This document shows, piece by piece, positions 32,523-41,564 of a stretch of 64,000 nucleotides of DNA (the first letter of the stretch is position 1; every line of letters begins with the position of its first letter). A program made the translations under genes and the position numbers. The notes under the pieces were generated by a model. That model did no database searches and was not told where the DNA came from. It was given only the letters and a program-made list of their open reading frames with translations. Source of the stretch: Desulfobacteraceae bacterium (GTDB taxonomy: Bacteria; Desulfobacterota; Desulfobacteria; Desulfobacterales; Desulfosalsimonadaceae); assembly GCA_011390465.1 (NCBI GenBank), contig JAABSH010000005.1:57129-121128 (forward strand), read 5' to 3'.

Positions 32523-35500
32523 ATGAAAAAAACAAATTTTATTTTATTTGTTATCATTTCTATAATGACACTTGCAGGAATATCGTATGCGTACACTTCT
32601 ACTTACTTTTTAAAAATCAATCCACAAGATATAACTGTTTCCAAAAACGCAGGCACAGGGTCCTTGGACGTACTACGTTCATATACGAAACATGATATCA
32701 CTGGAACTAATAGAGCATTGGAATGGAGTGCAAATGTAAATCAAGGTAGTGACTGGCTTTCTATCACGTCAGGAGCTACCGGACATTATGATGGAACTGT
32801 TTTTTTTGAATTCACCAATAATCTCACCTATAAAACACGAAAAGGTGTAATTCGAGTAAAGAATGTTGGCAAATCAGAATATTTTACTATCACTCAAATA
32901 GGATTGTCTTACCTTTCCGTCAGCCCACTTACAAGTGATTTAACGTATAACTCAGGCACGACTACTTTTGATGTCGCTAACACGGGCAGCGATACAATGC
33001 TTTGGGTAGCATCTGTAACTTCTGGTGCTGATTGGCTTTCTATCACCTCCGGAGATAGCGGAAGTAATGCAGGTGCTGTAAAATGCGCTTTGAGCCATAA
33101 TAGTTTCGTGTCTCCACGCACTGGAAAAATTCAGATATCGGCGCAGAATGCCGGGGGCAGTCCAATAGAAGTGACCGTTTGCCAAGCCGGCCATCCTCCT
33201 AACGTATTTCCCTCAAGGAAAGATGTTGCAAAAGAAGCAGGCACGACCACTTTTAATGTATCTGCGCGTGGAAACCCAAACATGCCCTGGACGGCAGAGG
33301 TTATATCAGGCAGCAATTGGCTTTCCATAGTGGCAGGAACAAGTGGAACTCATGGTGAAACTATCACCTGCGCATTTACCAGTAATGAAATTTTCCCAAC
33401 CTCACGCTCTGGAATGATTCGTGTAATTGCAGAGGGGGCTCCCGACAGTCCCGTTGATGTGACCGTTACTCAATCTGGAAATCCGCCAGTACTATCTGTG
33501 ACCCCTTCCCGCAGAGATATTGCAGTAGAAGCAGGCTCGACTACTTTTAACGTATCCAAGTTTACTGGTATCGGACCTATGCCCTGGACAGCGGAGGTAA
33601 CCACCAGCAATTCATGGCTTTCGATTTCTTCCGGGGCCAGCGGCACGGATAGCGGGACTATTAAATGCAAATTTACAACCAATACGGGCACATCCACTCG
33701 CTATGGTACCATCCGCATAACAGCAGCAGGTGCAACCGGCTCCCCCATGAATGTGACGGTGAAGCAGGCGTTTTATACCGATGTTAAAGGCGATGTTAAT
33801 GGAGATGGAGACCTTAATTTGGCAGATACTATTTTTGCACTACAAATTTCTGCCAATATTGATCCGGCAGGTAACGTGCACTATGAAGCGGATGTGAATA
33901 GCAATGATAAGATTGGCATTGAAGAAGCGATTTTTTCGTTAGAGCATCTTGCCAGAATATTGAGACCAGCGCCTACGGCCACCGCAGCTTCAAGGATCAC
34001 CTCCACCACATTCCAGGCCAACTGGGATAGTGTGTCCTGGGCCACAGGCTACTGCTTAGATGTATCAACGAGCAGCGGATTTGGCAGTTTTGTGTGCGAA
34101 TATAACGATAAGGATGTGGGTAACACCACAGTCCAGATCATCAGTGACCTGAAATCCGGCACACAATATTATTACCGAGTTCGGGCGTATAACGCCAAAG
34201 GAACCAGCTGTAAATCCAATGTGGTTAATGTTACCCCCGGAGGTAGTGGTTATATCCCCGACTTCACCAACTCCCTTGGCATGGACTTTGTCTACATCGA
34301 TCCCGGCATTTTCATGATGGGGTCTCCAGAGGATGAGCCGTGCCGGGGAAGCGATGAAACCCTGCACCAAGTGATTCTCACTCAAGGGTTCTATATACAG
34401 ACCACCGAAGTAACTCAGGGCCAGTGGAAGGCGGTGATGGGCAGCAACCCTTCTACTTCTTTCCAAAATTTCGGAGACGACTGCCCGGTGGAGCAAGTGT
34501 CCTGGAATGATGTACAGGCATTTATTACCGCCCTCAATGCTATAGGCGGAAGGACCTACCGGCTACCCACGGAAGCCGAGTGGGAATACGCGGCCCGGGC
34601 CGGGACAAGCACCGCCTTTGCCAGCGGCGAGTTTACGAATCCTAATGGTGATTGTGAGATTGGCCCCAATTTGGACTCTATAGGCTGGTATTATAATAAC
34701 AGCGGTTGGAGTATCCGTCCAGTGGCCCAAAAACAGGCCAATGCCTGGGGGTTGTATGACATGCACGGCAATGTCTATGAATGGTGCCACGACTGGTATA
34801 GTGATTATCCTTCCGAATCAGTGACTGATCCTGAAGGTCCGTCATTTGGCGACTACCGTGTCATGCGCGGTGGCTGCTATGTTTGCGACGCCTGGTACTG
34901 TCGGTCCGCCTCTCGCTCCCGCTTCAAACCGGGCCGCACGTCCGAAATCACCGGGTTCCGGCTTGTCTCTCCCCAAGTCAGTTCCGCGCCATACGCACCA
35001 GCGGCCATCACAGCCTCCTATGTAACCTCTACTGGATTCCAAGCAAACTGGAACATCGTGTCCGGGGCCACGGGCTATCGCCTGGATGTGTCCACAGGCA
35101 GTGGGTTCAGTAGTTTTGTGCCGGGGTATAATAACCGGGATGTGGGCAGTGTTACCAGCAAGACAATCAGCGGATTGAGTTCGAACACCCCTTATTATTA
35201 CCGGGTGCGGGCGTATAATGCGGGAGGAACCAGCAGAAATTCCAATGTGAGGAGTGTGACCACCACCGGCGGAGGCGGTTCGAACGTCACCAACTCCTTG
35301 GGTATGGACTTTGTTTATATTGAACCCGGCACTTTCATGATGGGAAGTCCGGAAGATGAGCTGGGCCGGGATAGCAGAGAAACCCGGCATGAGGTGACCC
35401 TGACCCGGGGGTATTATATGCAGACCACGGAAGTGACCCAGGGCCAGTGGGAGGCGGTGATGGGGTCCAATCCCTCGTATTTTTCCAATTGCGGGGACAA

Positions 35501-36008
35501 TTGTCCGGTGGAGATGGTTTCCTGGAATGATGTGCAGGCTTTTATCACGGCCCTCAATGCCATGGGTATAGGCACCTATCGCCTGCCCACAGAAGCCGAG
35601 TGGGAATATTCTTGCCGGGCCGGGACAGCCACCGCCTTTGCCAACGGCGGGATTACGAAACCTGATTATGAATGCGGCCATGATCCCAACCTGAATGCCA
35701 TGGGCTGGCATTGCGGGAATTCGGACTCTAAAACCCATCCTGTTGCCCAAAAACAGGCCAATGCCTGGGGGTTGTATGACATGCACGGCAATGTCTGGGA
35801 ATGGTGCCAGGATTGGTATGGGAATTATCCGTCTGATTCAATAGTTGATCCTGAAGGACCATCATTTGGCGACCTCCGTGTCCGTCGCGGCGGCTGCTGG
35901 CGCCACTACGCCAGGAGCTGCCGGTCCGCCTACCGGAGCAGCGGCTCGCCCGACGGCCGGGACTACGTCCTCGGGTTCCGGCTTGTTGCTTCCCAGGTCA
36001 GCCAGTAA
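32523..36008 (+). CDS. Secreted multidomain protein: signal peptide, 4x BACON-like, dockerin-like module, 2x (Fn3 + formylglycine-generating-enzyme/C-type-lectin-fold domain)
   Basis: 1161 aa; repeated WLSITSG..G...G.I.V.A.......VTV.Q; DVNGDGDLNLADTIFALQISAN...DVNSNDKIGIEEAIFSLEHL; two copies of NSLGMDFVYI.PG.FMMGSPEDE...TTEVTQGQW.AVMGSNPS...GFRLV. Confidence 0.88.
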   Translation: MKKTNFILFVIISIMTLAGISYAYTSTYFLKINPQDITVSKNAGTGSLDVLRSYTKHDITGTNRALEWSANVNQGSDWLSITSGATGHYDGTVFFEFTNNLTYKTRKGVIRVKNVGKSEYFTITQIGLSYLSVSPLTSDLTYNSGTTTFDVANTGSDTMLWVASVTSGADWLSITSGDSGSNAGAVKCALSHNSFVSPRTGKIQISAQNAGGSPIEVTVCQAGHPPNVFPSRKDVAKEAGTTTFNVSARGNPNMPWTAEVISGSNWLSIVAGTSGTHGETITCAFTSNEIFPTSRSGMIRVIAEGAPDSPVDVTVTQSGNPPVLSVTPSRRDIAVEAGSTTFNVSKFTGIGPMPWTAEVTTSNSWLSISSGASGTDSGTIKCKFTTNTGTSTRYGTIRITAAGATGSPMNVTVKQAFYTDVKGDVNGDGDLNLADTIFALQISANIDPAGNVHYEADVNSNDKIGIEEAIFSLEHLARILRPAPTATAASRITSTTFQANWDSVSWATGYCLDVSTSSGFGSFVCEYNDKDVGNTTVQIISDLKSGTQYYYRVRAYNAKGTSCKSNVVNVTPGGSGYIPDFTNSLGMDFVYIDPGIFMMGSPEDEPCRGSDETLHQVILTQGFYIQTTEVTQGQWKAVMGSNPSTSFQNFGDDCPVEQVSWNDVQAFITALNAIGGRTYRLPTEAEWEYAARAGTSTAFASGEFTNPNGDCEIGPNLDSIGWYYNNSGWSIRPVAQKQANAWGLYDMHGNVYEWCHDWYSDYPSESVTDPEGPSFGDYRVMRGGCYVCDAWYCRSASRSRFKPGRTSEITGFRLVSPQVSSAPYAPAAITASYVTSTGFQANWNIVSGATGYRLDVSTGSGFSSFVPGYNNRDVGSVTSKTISGLSSNTPYYYRVRAYNAGGTSRNSNVRSVTTTGGGGSNVTNSLGMDFVYIEPGTFMMGSPEDELGRDSRETRHEVTLTRGYYMQTTEVTQGQWEAVMGSNPSYFSNCGDNCPVEMVSWNDVQAFITALNAMGIGTYRLPTEAEWEYSCRAGTATAFANGGITKPDYECGHDPNLNAMGWHCGNSDSKTHPVAQKQANAWGLYDMHGNVWEWCQDWYGNYPSDSIVDPEGPSFGDLRVRRGGCWRHYARSCRSAYRSSGSPDGRDYVLGFRLVASQVSQ
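34868..34965 (+). other. DGR variable-region-like C-terminus of first FGE domain
   Basis: RGGCYVCDAWYCRSASRSRFKPGRTSEITGFRLV; aligns without gaps to 35888-35985, differing at positions where FGE-type DGR targets vary. Confidence 0.4.
35888..35985 (+). other. DGR variable-region-like C-terminus of second FGE domain
   Basis: RGGCWRHYARSCRSAYRSSGSPDGRDYVLGFRLV; variable codons CGC CAC TAC AGC TAC AGC AGC GGC GGC GAC TAC GTC are all NNC, as expected from AAC template codons. Confidence 0.45.
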
Positions 36009-36400
36009 GCTTTAAAAAGCAGGCAGGGGGCAGGAAATCCGTCGCACCCGCGGCAAATGAAATGAGGGACGAACGGAATGGACGCAGGGTCGACGGACTT
36101 CAGATCCGAAAGGAAATTCCTTTTGGGCGAATTGTATTCGCCCCTGGGATGACAGTGGCTAACCCACGGATGGAATCCAGTCCCGGAAACGGACAAAAGC
36201 AGAGACTCTGCTGATGCTGGTACCCGGTGCCGGATGGCTTGGTGAAGGGTTCGGCAGTGTGCTTGTTGTGGTTTACTTCATACTTTTTTTATCAGCGTGT
36301 TATGGCAGCTGTTATTCTTTTTAAATTGGTATTGAGGAAAAAATAACAAAAAATAACTAAAAGACCCCGAAACAAAAATAAGAGAAGAGATTGGAGGAAT

Positions 36401-36973
36401 ATGATGTATCCAAAACAATGGAAAGCTTACTGTGATTTTATTCGTAAACAAGGAATGCGTCCGCATACAAACAGAAGTATCTTTGCGGCCAGGTATAGAC
36501 TTGCCAAATCATGAAAAGAAATAAATTTTGGACGTATTTCACAAAAAACACAGAATTCTTATTTTGCCGCATTGAGGGTTCAGCTTGCTCATAATGCCCT
36601 TGAAGCCTTGGCTAAGGCGATTGGAAAAAAAAATGTAAGAGATTTGCAAATCAACGATCAAAAATTGAGCAAATCATTTCGATCCATTGCTGGAAAACGA
36701 TTGCTTGATTGTTTAATTAATTTTGCGAACGAAGATTCAAAAAAAAGATTACTTGAATGGATCTCTAATACTGACGATTACAATTTAAGTATAATTTCAG
36801 CAATTACAAGACATTCGCATGCTCATGGCCATTTTACGGCCTATGGATGCGGAATAGCAGAATCTCTGACTGCTCAAAAAATGCTTAACTCATTGGCGGA
36901 TAAATTGCTGGATGCCTGTGACCTTCATTTTGGAAATTTTTTGGATTCACTTATCGAAAAAAGAACAGAATAA
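36401..36973 (+). pseudogene. Hypothetical ORF interrupted by in-frame TGA at 36512-36514
   Basis: GGAGG RBS then ATGATGTATCCAAAACAATGG..., same frame as listed ORF 36572..36973; reads MMYPKQWKAYCDFIRKQGMRPHTNRSIFAARYRLAKS*KEINFGRISQKTQNSYFAALRVQLAHNALEALAKAIG... Confidence 0.55.
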
Positions 36974-37127
36974 ATTCATGTGATTTTTTTTGGGGGGAGA
37001 GCTGTTTTCCAAAACAAGTGCTCACTATCAAACCCCGCCCTTCCAATGCACATTGCAATAGCACCCAGATGCTTTTCCAAAAAACCGGCAAAAATTCTCC
37101 ATCAAGATGTTGTGGTGTGGCGAGATG

Positions 37128-37250
37128 AAGAATGCTGATCGGCACTTATCGATATGGTGCAATGGGGAAAATTTTTGGAATAGTGACGTTTTCAATCATC
37201 AATGGATGGTAAAAAATTAGAAAAAAAACGTATGGTATCCCCCGATTTCC
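37128..37250. repeat. Degenerate repeat copy B flanking island
   Basis: AAGAATGCTGATCGGCACTTATCGATATGGTGC...CCCGATTTCC, partner of 31969-32100. Confidence 0.45.
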
Positions 37251-37371
37251 CGATTTAAATTGAATTTATTTGATTCTTAACCGGACACTACTGATGTTCA
37301 ACTTATTTACTTCTCGCTGGTATAATCAGTTTCGCAATAAAAAACTGTTATTTGTAATATGGAAGACACCC

Positions 37372-38946
37372 ATGAAAATAAAATTTGATAAGTTCTTTGT
37401 CCTGGAAATCATATGTTTCTGTCTGATTTACCTGCCGGTTTCGCTTTATGCATGGCCGGTTCCAGACACCGGGCAGACGACCTGCTATGATGCCACCGGC
37501 AATGCAATTCCCTGTCCGTCGCCGGGAGATTTTTTTTACGGACAGGACGGGTGTTATAATATCAATCCCATGTCCTATACCAAGCTCGATATATCCGGTA
37601 ATGAATTGCCCGATGACGCCACTTCTTGGATTATGGTGCGGGACAATGTGACAAGTTTAATCTGGGAAGTGAAGCGAAACAAGGACGGTGTGGAACATTA
37701 TGATGATCCCAGGGATGCTGATAATACTTATACCTGGTATGATTCCAACCCGGCAACCAATGGCGGTTATGCCGGCACACCCGGCGACGGCACAGACACA
37801 GAGGATTTTATCAATGCCCTTAATGATGAAAATTTCGGCGGTTATTCAGACTGGCATTTGCCCTCTAATAGGGATCTGTTGTCCATCCCCAACTACAGTT
37901 TAATCAGTCCGGCCATTAAGATAGAATGGTTTCCCGATAACCAATCGGCTTGGTACTGGTCGTCTATTACCAATAAATTAAATAATACCCGTGCGGGAGG
38001 AGTATATTTCCACAGCGGTCGTGAATATTCCTGCGAAAAAGATGATACTGGTTATGTCCTTGCCGTTCGCGGGGAGCAAGTTGCTCCCCGTTTTGTGGAC
38101 AACGGTAACGGTACGGTGAGCGATGTAACAAACGGCCTTATGTGGCAGCAGGCGACAGCATCAGACAGGTATACTTGGTTATATGCTTTGGCCTATTGTG
38201 AAGGGTTAAAGCTGGCCGGGTATAATGACTGGCGTTTGCCCTCCATTAGAGAACTTTACAGTCTTGTAGATTACAGCCACTATGACCCGGCCGTTAGTGA
38301 AATTTATTTCCCGGATACAGTCTCCCCTGTATCCCGTTACTCGTCATCCACTACCTACGCTAACGATAATAGCCGTGCGTGGTATGTGAATTTAGGTATC
38401 GGCCATGGCAGCACTATCGCAAAAGGCTTTTCTAATGAAGTCCGTGCCGTTCGAGGTGGGCAATCTACGTCATTATCTCATTCGATTATTATTTCACCAA
38501 GGCAGGCGTCATCATGGAAAATCAGTTCTTTAATGCCAATCCGCTGGGAAACAGGCGGATTGGGTTTAAATGTAAAAATTTCTCTATCCCGTCAGGGGGG
38601 ATCGGATGGCACTTTTGAAATCATCTTTGAATCTACCCCTAACGACGGTCAACAAAATTGGGTAGTCTCCGGCTTTGCATCCGTCAATTGTGTGGTTAAA
38701 ATTGAACAGGCAGACAATCCGGCTAACTGGGCAACTGAAGGTTTGTTTGTCATCACTATAAAAAAAGGCGATATAAATAACGACGCAACCCTTGATTTAG
38801 CTGATGAAATCCTTGCACTTCAAATTGTTGCCGGCATTACTCCCAACCAAAATATATATAAGACTGCCGATGTGAATAATGACGGAATAATCGGCATGGA
38901 AGAAGTGATTTATATTTTGGAAAAGGTTGTTGATACGAGGGAGTAG
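37372..38946 (+). CDS. Secreted protein: two DUF1566 (Lcl C-terminal-like) domains, Ig-like region, C-terminal dockerin-like module
   Basis: Signal peptide MKIKFDKFFVLEIICFCLIYLPVSLYA; WHLPSNRDLLS, DWRLPSIRELYSLVDYS, SNEVRAVRGG; C-term GDINNDATLDLADEILALQIVAG...DVNNDGIIGMEEVIYILEKV. Confidence 0.85.
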   Translation: MKIKFDKFFVLEIICFCLIYLPVSLYAWPVPDTGQTTCYDATGNAIPCPSPGDFFYGQDGCYNINPMSYTKLDISGNELPDDATSWIMVRDNVTSLIWEVKRNKDGVEHYDDPRDADNTYTWYDSNPATNGGYAGTPGDGTDTEDFINALNDENFGGYSDWHLPSNRDLLSIPNYSLISPAIKIEWFPDNQSAWYWSSITNKLNNTRAGGVYFHSGREYSCEKDDTGYVLAVRGEQVAPRFVDNGNGTVSDVTNGLMWQQATASDRYTWLYALAYCEGLKLAGYNDWRLPSIRELYSLVDYSHYDPAVSEIYFPDTVSPVSRYSSSTTYANDNSRAWYVNLGIGHGSTIAKGFSNEVRAVRGGQSTSLSHSIIISPRQASSWKISSLMPIRWETGGLGLNVKISLSRQGGSDGTFEIIFESTPNDGQQNWVVSGFASVNCVVKIEQADNPANWATEGLFVITIKKGDINNDATLDLADEILALQIVAGITPNQNIYKTADVNNDGIIGMEEVIYILEKVVDTRE

Positions 38947-39354
38947 TTTTGAAATTCTTGAATTGATAACTAAGAAAAAGGACTGCTTTTGATTTTTAAA
39001 ATCTCAACGGTCGCCCTTTTTTATTAATTCGATAACTGAGGCACGAGGATAGGCAGAGATATTCCTCACCTATAAAATTTATTCACCAGTGCACCTTACA
39101 ATAGCCAATCTTGCCGAATCATCTCTTGATGGCTACACCACATATTGGGGTCACAACAGGTGGCCAAAAGCACTTCGACGCAAAAAACATATGCGGGATA
39201 CTTTTTAAATTCATCTTCCATATCCATGGCAGTTGCATTCAAATATCGCTTTCGAAATTGCGATATGAAACGCGAACGGAAAACAGTTTTGCCCATGGGG
39301 TCAGGAAACGGTTTTTCCGGAATATCCAATTTTAAATCATCAAAATTTTTCAGA

Positions 39355-40281
39355 TCAGGGCTTAAATATCCGGAATAGACGGTTGGCTGCTTCTTGGGAC
39401 AGCGTTCCCCTGGCGCGGGCGATTTTAAGGGTTTCCAAGCCGTTTTGAATATAATAGTCCGCTATTTCTTCCGCCTTCCGCCCCGGCAGGGCGGAAATCG
39501 CCTGAAGATGTTTTTCAATAATGCCCGCGTCTCCCCGGGCAATGGGGCCGGTCAGTGCCTCCGGAATGCCCTTGGCTTTTATATTGGCAAGGGTGCCCTG
39601 GATCAGGGGAGCCAGAATCTCAAAGGCCTGGGGCCGGGACACACCGGAGGCGCTCATTAATTCAATGGCCAGGTTCATCAATGTGACAAGGTAATTGGAA
39701 GCCACCACCGCAGCGGCATGATACAGCATTTTGCCGTCAGTGCGGATGGTAAACGGCCGGGCGCCGAGATCAGCGGCGATTTTCACGCCTGTTTCCACGG
39801 CTTCGGCGTCGCCTTCCACGGCCATGATGATCTTTTCAAAAGGATTTGGATCTTTTTCCGGAGATTTTTGCTGAACAGTGGCAAAACTTTGAAGGGGATG
39901 AAGCGAACCGGTCCGGACATGCCCTGCATCGCTGGCTGCACGCCCTCTTTTTTTGGCTGAGGCCAGCACGGTGGAAGCCAATGCACCACTGCAGTGAAAC
40001 ACCCTGGCATTGTCTGAAAATCCGCTGTTTTCCGCAATCAGGCCGCACACAGCACCAATGGTATCATCCGGCGTGGTGATAAACACGATATCTCCCTGCC
40101 TGGCGGCATCTTCCATATTTTCATACCAGCAGGAAGGGGCCCCGGCGATCTCCGCGGCCAGACGGGATGAAGCGGCATTGCGCCCGCTGAATCCGGCAGG
40201 ACGGTATCCGGCCCCTGCCAGATATCGTGACAGGGCAGTACCGACTTTTCCGCAGCCAATAATGGCAAATGAAGGTTTCAT
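39355..40281 (-). CDS. Rossmann-fold DUF2520-containing oxidoreductase-like protein
   Basis: FAIIGCGKVGTALSRYLAGAGY; TGSLHPLQSFA; DUF2520-like helical C-term. Confidence 0.88.
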   Translation of the reverse strand: MKPSFAIIGCGKVGTALSRYLAGAGYRPAGFSGRNAASSRLAAEIAGAPSCWYENMEDAARQGDIVFITTPDDTIGAVCGLIAENSGFSDNARVFHCSGALASTVLASAKKRGRAASDAGHVRTGSLHPLQSFATVQQKSPEKDPNPFEKIIMAVEGDAEAVETGVKIAADLGARPFTIRTDGKMLYHAAAVVASNYLVTLMNLAIELMSASGVSRPQAFEILAPLIQGTLANIKAKGIPEALTGPIARGDAGIIEKHLQAISALPGRKAEEIADYYIQNGLETLKIARARGTLSQEAANRLFRIFKP

Positions 40282-40334
40282 AATATTGAATCATAGCTCC
40301 TGATTTTATTTTTGACAATCACGATTTCACCCAA

Positions 40335-40366
40335 AAATAAAAAAGAACGATCGTTCTTTTTTATTT
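40335..40366. promoter_or_regulatory. 32-bp perfect palindrome AAATAAAAAAGAACGATCGTTCTTTTTTATTT, operator candidate
   Basis: 16-bp arms, zero spacer, in the divergent intergenic region between DUF2520 gene and etfA-like gene. Confidence 0.75.
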
Positions 40367-40400
40367 GACAGATTTGTTAAAACCATGCCATTTTACGGGT

Positions 40401-41435
40401 ATGAGTCGTGATATCGTGATTATTACCGAACAGACCGAAGAAAAACCAGTACCGCACCTCCATGAACTGGCAGCCGCGGCATCTGTTCTCCGCACACATT
40501 CAGGACATCGCATCACCCTTGTGATAGCAGGCCAGGCATCGGAGGAAGCCGCAAGAACCTTATCCGGGCAGTACAATTTTAATACTATCCTGATCCGCCA
40601 GGATATGACCCATCAGGACACCGCCCTTCCCTTTGAAATTCTGCTGCGAACGCTCCCCGCGGCCCTGCTCCAGCATCTGGACCCGGCCTACATCCTCCTG
40701 CCCCATAACACCCAAACCCTTGACGCCGCGCCGGCCCTGGCGGTTAAATGCCGCGGCGCCTGCGTGACCGGGGTTGAAAAAATTTTTTACCAGAACAACA
40801 CAATCTGTTTTCACCGGTCCCTGTTCAGTGACCGGATTACGGCAACCATCCGGCCGTCAGCCGACACCACTGTCCTGACCATTGCAGCCGGGGCCTTCAA
40901 ACCGGAACCGGAATCGGCCGGGGCACCTGAAAACCCTGCTTTTGGAAAAATTTCCGTTATTGAACCGGAACCATACAATCCTTTTTACCATCAGATCAGC
41001 CTGACAGACCAGGCGGACGATACCGCGGCCCTGGATCAGGCGGACGTGATTGTTTCTGCCGGAAACGGCATCAGGGAGCAGGAAAATCTGGATCTGATTT
41101 TTGACCTGGCAAAACTGTTCCCCAAATCCGCAGTCGCCGGTTCCCGGCCCGTATGCGACAGAAAATGGCTGCAATACGCCCGTCAGGTGGGCGTCACCGG
41201 CGCCACGGTACGGCCGAAACTCTATATTGCCTGCGGTATTTCCGGGGCCAGCCAGCATATCACCGGCATGCAGGACGCCCGGTTCATTGTTTCCATTAAT
41301 ACCGACCCCCATGCCGCCATATTTAATGTCTCCGATGTCTGCATCGTGGAAGATCTCACCACGTTCATCCCCCGGTTCATCACCACCTGGCATGAAAAGA
41401 TATCCGACATTCCCCGGCACAACAAATCCTCCTGA
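40401..41435 (+). CDS. Electron transfer flavoprotein alpha-subunit (EtfA/FixB) family protein
   Basis: MSRDIVIITEQ...; C-term YIACGISGASQHITGMQDARFIVSINTDPHAAIFNVSDVCIVED. Start chosen downstream of palindrome. Confidence 0.88.
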   Translation: MSRDIVIITEQTEEKPVPHLHELAAAASVLRTHSGHRITLVIAGQASEEAARTLSGQYNFNTILIRQDMTHQDTALPFEILLRTLPAALLQHLDPAYILLPHNTQTLDAAPALAVKCRGACVTGVEKIFYQNNTICFHRSLFSDRITATIRPSADTTVLTIAAGAFKPEPESAGAPENPAFGKISVIEPEPYNPFYHQISLTDQADDTAALDQADVIVSAGNGIREQENLDLIFDLAKLFPKSAVAGSRPVCDRKWLQYARQVGVTGATVRPKLYIACGISGASQHITGMQDARFIVSINTDPHAAIFNVSDVCIVEDLTTFIPRFITTWHEKISDIPRHNKSS

Positions 41436-41564
41436 TATTGCTGCTGATGGTTCAATACGCAAAAATTTAAAATTTTAACAAAGCATTTGGACTTTTTACA
41501 AAGCCGTCAAGACATAACCTTATGAATGAATCACAGAACCGGGAACCGCAGGAGACAGAAAGAG

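Noticed and set aside
36512-36514. In-frame TGA as a selenocysteine codon
   Set aside because: No convincing bSECIS hairpin immediately downstream and surrounding residues (AKS*KEI) lack a redox motif; nonsense mutation or later start is more likely.
39096-39329. 77-aa minus-strand ORF (MDIPEKPFPDPMGKTVFRSRF...)
   Set aside because: No recognisable family, overlaps + strand alternative ORFs; could be a remnant but not supportable as a gene.
36009-39350. DGR reverse transcriptase or template repeat near the VR-like sequences
   Set aside because: No YxDD/YMDD-type RT ORF and no second GGGTTCCGGCTT-containing AAC-rich repeat found in the window; hence only an orphan-target hypothesis is offered.
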